Numbered from the stretch's first letter, positions 50,110 through 59,186 are shown. The stretch is DNA of 64,000 bases from Actinomadura latina NBRC 106108 (GCF_001552195.1 NZ_BCQS01000018.1:62001-126000), one strand, 5' to 3'. A program made the numbers and translations. Notes: generated by a model from the sequence alone, not told the origin.

Positions 50110-51567
50110 TCAGTTCGGACGCAGCACCCGGGTGACGCCCGCGATCAGCGCCGTGGCCAGCACCCAGCCCGTCGTGACGAGCCCGTACGCCACCCAGCGC
50201 GACCAGTCCACCGCGTCGTACGACAGCTGCTGCCCGAACGTGTCGAGCGGGATCAGCAGGTCGAGCGTGTAGATCAGCGCGTGGAACGCGGGCAGCTCGT
50301 TGCCCGGCTTGATCGGATGGGGCCGCTCGATCGAGAACACCGTCGTCCCGACGGCCAGCAGGACGGCGAACCAGGCGAACGCCAGCCAGGGCCGGTAGCC
50401 GAAGCCGACCGTCCAGTCGAGCAGGTGGTTCCAGGCCTTGCCGACGGGGTTCAGCCTGCGGCGCCGCGCCCGCAGCTTGGCGAGCTGCACCTTTCGCGCC
50501 AGGTCGTCGTGGCCGATGCCGTGGTACCAGGCGGCGAGCTGCTCGTAGGGCTGGAGATGGAACTCCTTGTCCCGCGAGACCCAGCTGAGCCGGTCCTTGA
50601 ACTCGGCGCCGCGCAGCGTCTGGTACGTCAGGCCGTTGAGGTACAGCTCGTCCGGCCAGACGGACGGATGGTCCATGAGCAGGTCGATGCGGGAGTACGA
50701 CAGCGACACCCGGCCCTGGATCTTCTCTTCCGGCCACAGGAGCAGTTCGTCGGCCTGGATATGGCTGGCGTGCAGCGCCATCCGGGACGGGTCGGCGGCG
50801 TCCAGGCGCGCCCGCGAGAACGACAGGATGCCGTTGAAGCGGGCGCTGCGCAGCCGGACGGTGCCGAGTGCGGTGAAGCCGTTGCTGAACTCGGCGGCGT
50901 CCTCGACGACCATGTTCTGCGCGTCCAGCGCGATCCGCCCCGGGTTGGACAGGGTGGTGCGCTCCATGAACAGGCCGCCGTTCATCCGCGCCCCGACGAA
51001 CCGGACGCCGCCGGTGATCTCGGCGTCGCGGATGAACGTGCCGACGTCCACGACGAGCCCGCCGCTGAAGATCGCCCACTTTTCCGGGGCGGACGCGGTG
51101 ATGCGCGTCCCGTTCATCCGGAGGCCGCCGCTGAGCTGCGCCCTCGGCAGCCGCACCTCGCCGTCGATCTGCGACCCGGACAGGCTGAGGTAGCCGTCCG
51201 CGCGGAGGCCGCCACCGTCGAAGCCAGGCATCCGGCAGCCGGACAGCCGCAGCTGGCGGGTCTCGGCGTTGGAGAAGTCCGGTTCCTGGACGAGCCGGCA
51301 GTCCTCCAGCCGCAGCTCGTACTCGACGGTGCCGCCGGTGACGTCCAACTGCCCGGTGATGTAGGCGCCGCGCAGCCGGACGGACGCGACCGCGCCGGCC
51401 TGCGACTCGCCGGCGCCGAGCAGCAGCCGGGTGATGATCTCGGCGCGGACGATGCGGCGGGGGTCGGGTCCGGCCGGGCAGTCGTCGCCGAGGACGACGG
51501 TCGCGCCGGTGGGGAACGCGGCCCAGAGGCGCCGTTCCGCGTCGTTCAGTCCGGGGGGCTGGGGCAC
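50110..51567 (-). CDS. Beta-helix (pentapeptide-like) membrane protein
   Basis: A 485-residue protein. Residues about 50-320 form degenerate pentapeptide-like repeats (VRLRGAYITGQLDVTGG, LRLEDCRL, GYLSLSGSQIDGEVRL, ALHASHIQADELLL). The C-terminal 110 residues hold two hydrophobic segments (PWLAFAWFAVLLAVGTTVF and VAYGLVTTGWVLATALIAGVTRVL) joined by LDLLIPLDTFGQ. Domain plan resembles the protein at 29598 and a common actinobacterial family near oxidoreductases. GTG 51567 follows AAAGAGG. Function unknown. Confidence 0.8.
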   Translation of the reverse strand: MPQPPGLNDAERRLWAAFPTGATVVLGDDCPAGPDPRRIVRAEIITRLLLGAGESQAGAVASVRLRGAYITGQLDVTGGTVEYELRLEDCRLVQEPDFSNAETRQLRLSGCRMPGFDGGGLRADGYLSLSGSQIDGEVRLPRAQLSGGLRMNGTRITASAPEKWAIFSGGLVVDVGTFIRDAEITGGVRFVGARMNGGLFMERTTLSNPGRIALDAQNMVVEDAAEFSNGFTALGTVRLRSARFNGILSFSRARLDAADPSRMALHASHIQADELLLWPEEKIQGRVSLSYSRIDLLMDHPSVWPDELYLNGLTYQTLRGAEFKDRLSWVSRDKEFHLQPYEQLAAWYHGIGHDDLARKVQLAKLRARRRRLNPVGKAWNHLLDWTVGFGYRPWLAFAWFAVLLAVGTTVFSIERPHPIKPGNELPAFHALIYTLDLLIPLDTFGQQLSYDAVDWSRWVAYGLVTTGWVLATALIAGVTRVLRPN

Positions 51568-51587
51568 GGAACCTCTTTCTACGCGTC

Positions 51588-51621
51588 GATCCCCTCCGCG
51601 ATCAACTTCGCGGAGGGGATC
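51588..51621 (-). terminator. Hairpin after the Spo0M-like gene
   Basis: GATCCCCTCCGCGA (51588-51601) and its complement (51608-51621) make a 14-bp perfect stem with loop TCAACT. No U-tract. Lies between the Spo0M-like gene and the beta-helix gene, both minus strand. Confidence 0.65.
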
Positions 51622-51636
51622 GCTTCGCGGCGGTTG

Positions 51637-51672
51637 GAAGAAGCCGCGCGGCTAGAAGAAGCCGCGGCGCCG
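51637..51672 (-). repeat. 18-nt duplication across the Spo0M-like stop
   Basis: GAAGAAGCCGCG recurs at an 18-nt step (51637, 51655). On the minus strand CGC GGC TTC TTC TAG CCG is followed in frame by CGC GGC TTC TTC CAA CCG, so the last codons are duplicated beyond the stop at 51652-51654. Confidence 0.8.
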
Positions 51673-52437
51673 GCCGGCGTCCTGGAGGAAGCCGTCGAGC
51701 TGCCGCTCCCAGTCGGTGTGGTCGACGCTCGCGTAGTCGACGGTGAACCGGCTGAACGCGTCGTGGCCCTCGGTGAACACGCCGCCGCGCTTGTCGAGCT
51801 CCAGCACGACCTCCATGGAGTGCGGGTTCGACACGAACGTCACTTCGAGCTGCTTGATGCCGCGCGCGTACTGGCCCGGCGGGTAGAACTCGATCTCCTG
51901 GTAGAAGGGCAGCTCCTGGTGGACGCCCCAGATGCGCCCCTTCTCGCAGTCGGCGTTGCGGAAATTGAAGCCGAGGTTGGAGAACGCCGCGAGGATGCGC
52001 TCCTGCGCGGGCAGCGGGTGGACGGCGATGGGGTCGAGGTCGCCCGGGTCGAGCGCACCCGCGACCTCGAGCTCGGTCGCGATACCGACGGTGGTGCCGT
52101 GCAGGGGGTGCCCGTACATGTGGGTGAGCGGCGCCTCCCACGGGATGGGCATCTGGAAGGGAATGCTGTGCCGCGCGCCCTCCTGCAGGCTGAACCCGCC
52201 CGCGACGGGCATCTTGGCGTACTCCAGGTTGGAGGTGTACTCGTTGTCGCCCGACTCGACCTCCACTTTGGTGCGCAGGGCGAGGTTCACCGACTTGATG
52301 TCGGAGTTGTACTGGCCGCCGATGATGGTGACCTCACCCGTGACGACGCCGCCCGGCGTCGTGTTCGGGTCGTGCAGGATCGTTTCGATCGATGGGCCGC
52401 CGATTCCCATCGCCTGCCGCAGCTTCTTGAAGACCAA
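51652..52437 (-). CDS. Spo0M-like sporulation-control protein
   Basis: A 261-residue arrestin-fold protein of the SpoOM family: VFKKLRQAMGIGGPSIETILHDPNTTPGGVVTGEVTIIGG, SIPFQMPIPWEAPLTH, ATELEVAGALDPGDLDPIAVHPLPAQERILAAFSNLGF, IEFYPPGQY. Bacillus Spo0M influences sporulation and cytoskeletal functions; actinobacterial homologues are uncharacterised. The start is a TTG (52435-52437) with GGGAGGG upstream. The stop sits in an 18-nt duplication and a terminator hairpin follows. Confidence 0.88.
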   Translation of the reverse strand: MVFKKLRQAMGIGGPSIETILHDPNTTPGGVVTGEVTIIGGQYNSDIKSVNLALRTKVEVESGDNEYTSNLEYAKMPVAGGFSLQEGARHSIPFQMPIPWEAPLTHMYGHPLHGTTVGIATELEVAGALDPGDLDPIAVHPLPAQERILAAFSNLGFNFRNADCEKGRIWGVHQELPFYQEIEFYPPGQYARGIKQLEVTFVSNPHSMEVVLELDKRGGVFTEGHDAFSRFTVDYASVDHTDWERQLDGFLQDAGRRRGFF

Positions 52438-52645
52438 GGCCGGTCCCTCCCGTGTTCGAGCACTCCCCGCGCTCTCGTCGTCCCATAGACGCTGCTACGG
52501 GAGATTACGTTCCGGGAAAGTCATCTGACCTGCCAATCGCCGGGATTCCTGGCCGTGAGTGGCCGCCCGCGGGGCTTGCTCAATGCCCGCCGGGGGTACG
52601 GCGCCGCTTGTCCGGAGGATGCTGGGCCCTCGTCCTCGCAGTCGT

Positions 52646-54001
52646 TCACGAGCGGCCGGGTGCGTAGGAGCGTCCCAGCGCCCGGTACTCCCAGCCTGCT
52701 TTGCGCCATTGCGCGGCGTCGAGGGCGTGCCGTCCGTCCACGATGCGGCGGTGCCGGACGACCTGGGCCAGCGCGGCCGGGTCGACCTCCCGGAAGTCCG
52801 ACCATTCGGTCAGCAGGACGACGACGTCCGCGTCCTGGGCGACGTCGAACGCGCTGTCGCCGTACCGCAGCTCGGGGAACGCGGCACGCGCGTTGCCGAG
52901 CGCGGCCGGGTCGTAGACGCGGACGTCGCCGCCGAGGCCGTGCATCGTGCGCGCCACGTCCAGCGCGGGCGCGTCCCTGATGTCGTCGGAGTTGGGCTTG
53001 AACGCCGCGCCCCAGGCGGCGATGCGCTTGCCCGCGAAGTCGCCGCCGAGCAGTTCCCGGACGAGGTCGACGGTCCGGGCCCGGCGGCGCCGGTTGATGT
53101 CGTCCACCTGCCGCAGGAACGACACGGCCTGGCCGACGCCGATCTCCTCGGCGCGATGCGCGAACGCGCGGATGTCCTTCGGCAGGCAGCCGCCGCCGAA
53201 GCCGAGGCCGGGTTTGAGGAACCTGCCGCCGATCCGGTCGTCCAGCGCGAGCGAGTCGGCGAGGTCCTTGACGTCGGCGCCGACCGCCTCGCAGACCTCC
53301 GCCATCGCGTTGATGTAGGAGATCTTGGTGGCGAGGAAGGAGTTGGCGGCGACCTTGACCAGCTCGGCGGTGGCGAGGTCGGTCCGGATGACCGGGGTGC
53401 CGAGGTCGAGGACGGGTTTGAACGCCGCCCGCAGCCGCTCGTCCGCCCAGTCGGAGGTGACGCCGAACACCAGCCGGTCGGGGCGCATCGTGTCGTCGAC
53501 GGCGAAGCCCTCGCGCAGGAACTCGGGGTTCCACGCCAGCTCGACGTCCTTCCCGGCGGGCGCCAGTTCCTGGACGACGCCGGTGAGCCGCTGGGCCGTC
53601 CCGACCGGCACCGTGGACTTGCCGACGACGAGGGCGCGGCGGCGCAGGTGCGGTGCCAGGGAGCGGACGGCGGCGTCGACGTAGGTCAGGTCGGCGGCGT
53701 CCGAGCCGGCCTGCTGGGGCGTTCCGACGCAGACGAAGTGGACGTCGCCGAATTCTCCGGCCTCCTCGAAGGAGGTGGTGAACCGGAGCCGGCCGGAGTC
53801 GAGCGCCTTGGTGAGCAGCTCGGGCAACCCGGGCTCGAAGATGGGGACCTCGCCGGACGCCAGCCGGTGGATCTTGTCCTGGTCGACGTCCACGCCGAGG
53901 ACCTCGTAGCCCAGCACAGCCATGCAGATGGCGTGCGTGGCGCCGAGGTAGCCGATCCCGATGACGGTCAGCCTCGGGGACTCGGGCTCCTCCTGGTTCA
54001 T
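52646..54001 (-). CDS. UDP-glucose 6-dehydrogenase
   Basis: Oxidises UDP-glucose to UDP-glucuronate, a precursor of polysaccharides. 451 residues. Rossmann motif VIGIGYLGATHA, KSTVPVGTA, NPEFLREG, catalytic Cys in GFGGGCLPKDIRAF, and C-terminal WGAAFKPNSDDIRDAPAL. Family relatives include UDP-ManNAc dehydrogenases, less likely from the motif set. GAGGAGG precedes ATG 54001. No adjacent glycosyltransferases. Confidence 0.92.
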   Translation of the reverse strand: MNQEEPESPRLTVIGIGYLGATHAICMAVLGYEVLGVDVDQDKIHRLASGEVPIFEPGLPELLTKALDSGRLRFTTSFEEAGEFGDVHFVCVGTPQQAGSDAADLTYVDAAVRSLAPHLRRRALVVGKSTVPVGTAQRLTGVVQELAPAGKDVELAWNPEFLREGFAVDDTMRPDRLVFGVTSDWADERLRAAFKPVLDLGTPVIRTDLATAELVKVAANSFLATKISYINAMAEVCEAVGADVKDLADSLALDDRIGGRFLKPGLGFGGGCLPKDIRAFAHRAEEIGVGQAVSFLRQVDDINRRRRARTVDLVRELLGGDFAGKRIAAWGAAFKPNSDDIRDAPALDVARTMHGLGGDVRVYDPAALGNARAAFPELRYGDSAFDVAQDADVVVLLTEWSDFREVDPAALAQVVRHRRIVDGRHALDAAQWRKAGWEYRALGRSYAPGRS

Positions 54002-54198
54002 GCGCACCTCCTCGTCCTCACGGTGTTCGCGCCCCCGCACGATCTTCCCACCACGGTCCGGCGGCGCGCGGCAGGGGCTGCTGCCCGATTCGCGCACCCT
54101 GCCCGACCTTGTGAGTTGCGTCACGCGAGCCGCCGAGGCGTGATATCGATGTGGCCTACGTCCTCCGCATCCGGGTGGTTTGGGTGGTTGCCACTGGT

Positions 54199-54236
54199 TA
54201 CCAGCGGGTAGCATGATGTTGGGTTACTAACCAGTA
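54199..54236 (+). promoter_or_regulatory. Two TAC(C/T)-N4-(G/A)GTA operators before the acyl-CoA dehydrogenase
   Basis: TACC-AGCG-GGTA (54199-54210) and TACT-AACC-AGTA (54225-54236), centres 26 bp apart. Both fit a TTACYnnnnRGTAA-like pattern reported for TetR-family fatty-acid regulators in actinobacteria. Also CTGGT-T-ACCAG (54194-54204) and GGTTA-C-TAACC (54222-54232) overlap them. Confidence 0.5.
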
Positions 54237-54281
54237 CGTTGCGGGGCCGCCGGCCGCCGCCGGAGTCGAGCGGAGTCGCGA

Positions 54282-56117
54282 ATGGGGCACTACAAGAGCA
54301 ACCTGCGGGACCTGGAGTTCAACCTCTTCGAGGTATTCAGGCGCCAGGACCTCCTCGGCAGCGGTCCGTACGCGGAGCTGGACGAGGACACCGCGCGCAG
54401 CATCCTCGACGAGGTGAACCGGCTGGCCGAGGGCCCGATCGCCGAGTCCTTCGAGGACGCCGACCGCAACCCGCCGAAGTTCGACCCCGCCGCCGGCACC
54501 GTCGAGATGCCGGAGAGCTTCAAGAAGTCGTACAAGGCGTGGATGGACGCCGAGTGGTACCGGCTCGACCTCAAGCCCGAGTTCGGCGGCAGCGGCGCCC
54601 CGCGCTCGCTCACCTGGGCCGTCTCCGAGCAGATCCTGGGCGCCAACCCGGCCGTCTACATGTTCTCCTCCGGCCCCGGCTTCGCCCAGATCCTGTGGCA
54701 CATCGGCACGCCCGAGCAGAAGAAGTTCGCCGAGTTGGCCCTTGAGCGGCAGTGGGGCGCCACGATGGTGCTGACCGAGCCGGACGCGGGCTCCGACGTC
54801 GGCGCCGGGCGTGCCAAGGCCGTCCAGCAGCCGGACGGCACCTGGCACATCGAGGGCGTCAAGCGCTTCATCACCTCGGCCGAGCACGACATGGCGGAGA
54901 ACATCTTCCACTTGGTGCTGGCCCGCCCCGAGGGCGCCGGCCCCGGCACCAAGGGCCTGTCGATGTTCCTCGTGCCGAAGTACCTGGTGGACGTCGAGAC
55001 CGGCGAGCTGGGCGAGCGCAACGGCGCCTACGTCACCAACGTCGAGAAGAAGATGGGCCTCAAGGTCTCCACGACCTGCGAGCTGACCTTCGGCGAGAAG
55101 CACCCCGCGATCGGCTACCTGGTCGGCGACGTGCACGAGGGCATCAAGCAGATGTTCCTCGTCATCGAGTACGCCCGGATGATGGTCGGCACCAAGGCCA
55201 TCGCGACCCTGTCGACGGGCTACCTGAACGCGCTGGAGTACGCCAAGGAGCGCGTCCAGGGTGCGGACATGACGCAGATGACGGACAAGACCGCTCCGCG
55301 CGTCACGATCACCCACCACCCGGACGTCCGGCGCAGCCTCATGACCCAGAAGGCGTACGCCGAGGGCATGCGCGCGCTCGTGCTGCTCACCGCGTCCTAC
55401 CAGGACGCCGTGCAGATCGCCGAGTACGAGGGCCGCAAGGACGAGCAGGCCGAGAAGATCAACGACCTGCTGCTGCCGATCGTGAAGGGCTTCGGCTCGG
55501 AGCGGGCGTACGCGCTGCTCGGCGCCGAGTCGCTGCAGACGCTCGGCGGGTCCGGCTTCCTGCAGGACTACCCGATCGAGCAGTACATCCGCGACTCCAA
55601 GATCGACACCCTGTACGAGGGCACCACCGCGATCCAGGGCCAGGACCTGTTCTTCCGCAAGATCCTGCGGGACAACGGCGAGACGCTGAAGGTGCTCGCG
55701 GGCGAGATCCAGGCGTTCGCCGAGTCCGAGGCCGGCAACGGCCGGCTGAAGAACGAGCGGGCCATGCTCGGCCGCGCGCTGGAGGACGTGCAGGGCATCA
55801 TCACCCCGATGGTCGGGTGGGCACTCGGCTCGATGGAGAACCCGAAGGAGCTGTACAAGATCGGGCTCAACACGTCCCGGCTGCTGCTCGGCCTCGGCGA
55901 CCTCGTCGTCGGCTGGCTGCTGCTGCGCCAGGCCGACGTCGCGCTGACCGCGCTCGGCGGCGGCGACGTGTCCGACTCCGACAAGACGTTCTACAACGGC
56001 AAGGTCGCGGCCGCGCAGTTCTTCTGCCAGACGGTGCTCCCGCGCCTGGCGTCGGAACGCGCCATCACCGAGGCCACCACCCTCGACGTGATGGAACTGC
56101 CCGAAGAGGCGTTCTGA
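54282..56117 (+). CDS. Acyl-CoA dehydrogenase (FadE5-like)
   Basis: A 611-residue long acyl-CoA dehydrogenase, first step of beta-oxidation. The N-terminal helix domain has SNLRDLEFNLFEVF; FAD region VLTEPDAGSDVGAG and KRFITSAEHD; catalytic base region YEGTTAIQGQDLFFRK (Glu). The C-terminal extra helical domain of about 140 residues, and the opening MGHYKSNLRDLEFNLFEV, mark the FadE5/broad-range subgroup. ATG 54282 lacks a strong ribosome site. Followed by a terminator. Two TetR-like operators upstream suggest repression relieved by fatty acyl-CoA. Confidence 0.93.
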   Translation: MGHYKSNLRDLEFNLFEVFRRQDLLGSGPYAELDEDTARSILDEVNRLAEGPIAESFEDADRNPPKFDPAAGTVEMPESFKKSYKAWMDAEWYRLDLKPEFGGSGAPRSLTWAVSEQILGANPAVYMFSSGPGFAQILWHIGTPEQKKFAELALERQWGATMVLTEPDAGSDVGAGRAKAVQQPDGTWHIEGVKRFITSAEHDMAENIFHLVLARPEGAGPGTKGLSMFLVPKYLVDVETGELGERNGAYVTNVEKKMGLKVSTTCELTFGEKHPAIGYLVGDVHEGIKQMFLVIEYARMMVGTKAIATLSTGYLNALEYAKERVQGADMTQMTDKTAPRVTITHHPDVRRSLMTQKAYAEGMRALVLLTASYQDAVQIAEYEGRKDEQAEKINDLLLPIVKGFGSERAYALLGAESLQTLGGSGFLQDYPIEQYIRDSKIDTLYEGTTAIQGQDLFFRKILRDNGETLKVLAGEIQAFAESEAGNGRLKNERAMLGRALEDVQGIITPMVGWALGSMENPKELYKIGLNTSRLLLGLGDLVVGWLLLRQADVALTALGGGDVSDSDKTFYNGKVAAAQFFCQTVLPRLASERAITEATTLDVMELPEEAF

Positions 56118-56131
56118 GCTAAGCCTCACGA

Positions 56132-56166
56132 CAGGCCCCCGCCGGACTCCCGGCGGGGGCCCTGTT
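56132..56166 (+). terminator. Terminator after acyl-CoA dehydrogenase
   Basis: GGCCCCCGCCGG / CCGGCGGGGGCC, 12 bp with ACTC loop; extended by ACAG/CTGT with a bulge, then GTTCGTT. Confidence 0.75.
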
Positions 56167-56282
56167 CGTTCAGGCCGGTTCGCCCGGGGTCAATCCGGAA
56201 TCGGGCTCATCATTTCATGACCACGGTATGGCCCGATATTCGCTGATCACTCTTACTCATTGCAGGCTTCATGTCCCTATGA

Positions 56283-56300
56283 GGCCATGAACTCATGGCC
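56283..56300. promoter_or_regulatory. GGCCATGA-AC-TCATGGCC palindrome
   Basis: Perfect 18-bp palindrome 59 nt upstream of the 79-aa protein gene, inside a 190-nt region with lower GC than the surroundings. Candidate operator; function untested. Confidence 0.4.
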
Positions 56301-56358
56301 GGCGTTTCTTCAGGACATGGCTCGGGTAGGGTCATCGGCGGCTATTCGGGAGGCTCCC

Positions 56359-56598
56359 ATGAAGGCGATCGGCCGACTCGGCAAAGCACCTGCCGAGCGT
56401 GGTGACACGACCTCGACGACCGGCTCTCCTGATATCCTCACCCTCAGTGATGGCGCTTTCGCGGTCATCGGTGTTGATATCACCGAAGAGCTTGGCCCGA
56501 ATCCATTGCAAGACGCCCGGTGCGCACCGAACGAACGCATCGTCCGCATCACACGCACCACTCTCATCGCCGCTAAGAAAGACATCCCGGACGAATGA
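56359..56598 (+). CDS. 79-residue protein upstream of DUF6879 gene
   Basis: Sequence KAIGRLGKAPAERGDTTS to LTLSDGAFAVIGVDITEELG, LQDARCAPNERIVRITRTTLI. This is a small conserved type found just before DUF6879 genes in actinomycetes, with an unknown role. GGGAGG is 6 nt before ATG 56359. Its TGA overlaps the DUF6879 ATG, so the pair is coupled. GC content is below neighbours. Confidence 0.65.
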   Translation: MKAIGRLGKAPAERGDTTSTTGSPDILTLSDGAFAVIGVDITEELGPNPLQDARCAPNERIVRITRTTLIAAKKDIPDE

Positions 56599-57191
56599 TG
56601 CACCAACCGCCTGCGTGGGTACTGGACGGAAGCGAACGGCTCACTCTGGAAGGCTTCCTGGAGGCGTTCGGTGAAGCTTGGGCGCGCACAGAGCAGCGCT
56701 TCCTCAAGCTGGAATGCTGGCAGTCCTACCGCGAGGCCGACGGCGTCCGATCGCAGGAGGCGTTCCAGGACGGCGACGCCGCACTGGCCCGCCGCCTTCT
56801 GCGGGAAGAAGCGATGGGGGACCAGCCTCTGCGCGACGAGGTGAGGTCGCGGAACCTGGAGTTCACCCGGGTGCGGTTGCTCTCCCACCCCCTCACCGAC
56901 TACCTGCACTACGAAATGATCAACTACGAGGTGCGGAGCCGGCTGGGTGAGCACATCGAGTTCTTCGCGCCGCCTTCGCCCGTGGAGAACTACTTCGACT
57001 TCCTGTTGTTCGACGGCCACCGCGCCCTCGTCCACGACTACGGACCCGGCCCCGTCGGCTACCAGGTGGGCGGCTGGCTCATCCAGCATCCCAAGACGCT
57101 GGACGCCCTCGCGGACATCGTCGATGACGTGCGTATCCGCGGCAAAAGACTGCGGCCGCTGGAAGGTGTTCCGGTCACATACCGCGCCTAA
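56595..57191 (+). CDS. DUF6879 family protein
   Basis: A 198-residue protein matching DUF6879: EAFGEAWARTEQRFLKLECWQSYREADGVRSQEAFQDGD, HPLTDYLHYEMINYEVRSRLGEHIEFF, LLFDGHRALVHDYGPGPVGYQVGGWLI. Family members sit with XRE-type or ATPase genes; mechanism unknown. Start ATG 56595 (ATGATG) overlaps the previous stop; downstream DUF6082-like gene begins 12 nt after. Confidence 0.82.
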   Translation: MMHQPPAWVLDGSERLTLEGFLEAFGEAWARTEQRFLKLECWQSYREADGVRSQEAFQDGDAALARRLLREEAMGDQPLRDEVRSRNLEFTRVRLLSHPLTDYLHYEMINYEVRSRLGEHIEFFAPPSPVENYFDFLLFDGHRALVHDYGPGPVGYQVGGWLIQHPKTLDALADIVDDVRIRGKRLRPLEGVPVTYRA

Positions 57192-57203
57192 TATGGCGGT
57201 GCC

Positions 57204-57830
57204 ATGACAGGCAGAATGAGGCGCGCCCTCCCCATGAGTCTCGCGATCACCGCGGGTCTCCTCATTGTTGTTTCCTGCATCCTCGTCCCAGTTCTTCTCC
57301 TGCTTCGCCTGGACGACGACCAGTTGTCGCGCTGGTCGGACATAGGCCAGGCGATCAGCCCGATCGCGGTCTTCTTTTCCGGTGCCGCGTTCCTGGGCAT
57401 CACCGCCGCGCTCCTGATGCAGGGCCGCGAGCTGCGAAACCAGCGCGAAGAGCTGAGAATCGCCCAGGAGGAGCAGGCGCGGAGCAGCGAACTCGCGATG
57501 CGCGAACTGCACACCGATCTGATCAAAATGGCCATCGAGGACAGCGAACTCCGCTCGGTCTGGCCCGCCCCAGCGCCCGGCGAGCAGACGACCCGCAAGG
57601 ACCACTACTGCAACCTGATCCTCAACCTCCAGAAAGTCGCCTACGAGACCCACACCATCGAGCTCCCGGAACTCCGCAACGCCCTGCGGTTCCTCATGAC
57701 CAGCCCGGACATGCGTGCCTTCTGGACCCGAAGCCGCCAATCCCGCGTCTCCATCACCGACGGCGACGATGCCGAGGACACCTTCACGGCCGAGGTGGAC
57801 GCGGCGTACACCGACACCATCGCGCCGTAG
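57204..57830 (+). CDS. DUF6082-like membrane protein
   Basis: A 208-residue protein with two hydrophobic segments: SLAITAGLLIVVSCILVPVLLLL (about 11-33) and DIGQAISPIAVFFSGAAFLGITAALLM. A soluble helical part (QGRELRNQREELRIAQEEQARSSELAMRELHTDLIKMA, HYCNLILNLQKVAYETHTIE, FWTRSRQSR) follows. This fits the actinobacterial DUF6082 family (membrane anchored, unknown role). An ATG at 57216 is an alternative start. Cotranscribed with DUF6879. Confidence 0.75.
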   Translation: MTGRMRRALPMSLAITAGLLIVVSCILVPVLLLLRLDDDQLSRWSDIGQAISPIAVFFSGAAFLGITAALLMQGRELRNQREELRIAQEEQARSSELAMRELHTDLIKMAIEDSELRSVWPAPAPGEQTTRKDHYCNLILNLQKVAYETHTIELPELRNALRFLMTSPDMRAFWTRSRQSRVSITDGDDAEDTFTAEVDAAYTDTIAP

Positions 57831-57953
57831 AGGGAAGGCGCGGGCGCGACGTAATCGGGTGATGGCTGAGCGAGCCGACCACTTCGTACGGCCTGGTCCC
57901 GGCGTGACTGACCGCCTCTCTGCTGCCCTCCACGAGGCGCCGATCCGGGGCTG

Positions 57954-58412
57954 TCACGGGAGCGGCGTTGCGGGTGTCAGGTGGAGGCAGGCGGTCAGGA
58001 GCCAGCGGACGACGCGCCGGACACGCCCGCCCTGTTTCACCGGTCGCTGGGTGGCGGACTTCGCGGTCGTCCAGGTGCCGTCTGGCCGCCGCGCGGACGG
58101 CCGAGGGCGGCGCACGTACGGCTCGGGCCTGGCGTGGGGACGCGGGCGGGGCAGAGCGGCATGGAGCCGGCGGGCCAGGTCGGCGGCCGTCTTGGCTTCG
58201 ACCAGCCGGTCCGGGAGGAGCGCCCATAGCGAACCGCTGAACTCGCCGTGCCAGATGCAGATGCCGGGAAAGGCGCGGCGCAGGTCTTCGAGGGCCCGGT
58301 CGATGTCGAGATCCAGCTCCAAACGACCGGCTGGACGTGCGGACAGCGGTGGCGCAGGCGCTATGCGGGCTCGCGCCGGTCGGCCGTGCCACGCCTCAGG
58401 TGTGCGGATCAT
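57954..58412 (-). CDS. Hypothetical protein near HATPase gene
   Basis: A 152-residue protein. The core LDIDRALEDLRRAFPGICIWHGEFSGSLWALLPDRLVEAKTAADLARRLHAAL matches a small conserved actinobacterial type; the C-terminal half is basic and Pro/Arg-rich. GGAGGTATTCCG precedes ATG 58412. Third gene of the operon starting with the HATPase at 59186. Function unknown. Confidence 0.6.
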   Translation of the reverse strand: MIRTPEAWHGRPARARIAPAPPLSARPAGRLELDLDIDRALEDLRRAFPGICIWHGEFSGSLWALLPDRLVEAKTAADLARRLHAALPRPRPHARPEPYVRRPRPSARRPDGTWTTAKSATQRPVKQGGRVRRVVRWLLTACLHLTPATPLP

Positions 58413-58431
58413 CGGAATACCTCCGGTCGCG

Positions 58432-58809
58432 TTACCAGGTGGCCGGGAACATGCGGTGTTTGAGGACGGCGTCCACCTGGTCGGCGGCCTGCTTGGTGTC
58501 GCCGCAGGGCGAGAGGTAGCCGTGCCGTCCGCGTCCTGCCTCGTAGTAGGCCCAGCCGCCGCCGGGCACGGCCTGGACGGTCACCGCGACGCGGACGTGG
58601 TCGTCGAGGCTGAACGCGAACACCCACAGCACCGGCGGACGGGTGGGGAACTCGTCGGCCTGGTACAGCTTGACGTACCGGTAGCTCCTGGCCTGGAGGG
58701 CGACGGCGAGCAGGTCGAGGTTGCGGATCGCGGTAGTGCGCCCCAGCCGGGTCCGCCACCGCAGCAGGTGGCGGCCCGCCCGGACGTTCAGCGGGCGCAG
58801 CGAGCCCAT
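58432..58809 (-). CDS. Hypothetical 125-residue protein
   Basis: RPLNVRAGRHLLRWRTRL to AIRNLDLLAVALQARSYRYVKLYQADEFP, LWVFAFSLDDHVRVAVTVQAVPGGGWAYYEAGRGRHGYLSPCGD. A beta-rich single-domain protein conserved beside ATPase/XRE sets in actinomycetes. GAAGGGAAG lies before ATG 58809; overlaps the HATPase end by 22 nt. Function not recognised. Confidence 0.6.
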   Translation of the reverse strand: MGSLRPLNVRAGRHLLRWRTRLGRTTAIRNLDLLAVALQARSYRYVKLYQADEFPTRPPVLWVFAFSLDDHVRVAVTVQAVPGGGWAYYEAGRGRHGYLSPCGDTKQAADQVDAVLKHRMFPATW

Positions 58810-59186
58810 ACGATCTTCCCTTCCTCGTTGAGCGGCCGGACTCCCCAGTTGTGGACGAGCTGCGCCATCAGCAGCAGACCGCGCCCGCTCTCGGCGTCGT
58901 CGTCCTCGCGCTGGACGACGGGGAGGGCGGTGCTCTCGTCCCATACCTCGATGACGGTGAGCGGTTCGTGTGCGTCCGGGAAGATGCGGACGATGATGTG
59001 CCCGACCCCGACGTGCTTGTAGCTGTTGGTCACCAACTCGGTAACCACGAGTCGGCCGACGGAGTCGTCGGCGTGCCCGAGCTCGCGGAACCGGTCGGTG
59101 AGGTAGCGGCGCGCTTTCGCGGGCGCCTCGTCGGACGGATCGAGGACGAGCGGCGGCGCCTCTGGCGCGAGCATGACCGCTGGCAT
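58788..59186 (-). CDS. HATPase (RsbW-like) regulatory ATPase
   Basis: A 132-residue GHKL ATPase: RRYLTDRFRELGHADDSVGRLVVTELVTNSYKHVG (N-box), VIEVWDES, and DAESGRGLLLMAQLVHNWGVR. GGAGGGG precedes ATG 59186. Divergent from the XRE gene at 59390 across a region with repeated GCTANTAGC palindromes. Actinobacterial XRE/HATPase sets of this kind are poorly understood. Confidence 0.87.
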   Translation of the reverse strand: MPAVMLAPEAPPLVLDPSDEAPAKARRYLTDRFRELGHADDSVGRLVVTELVTNSYKHVGVGHIIVRIFPDAHEPLTVIEVWDESTALPVVQREDDDAESGRGLLLMAQLVHNWGVRPLNEEGKIVWARCAR

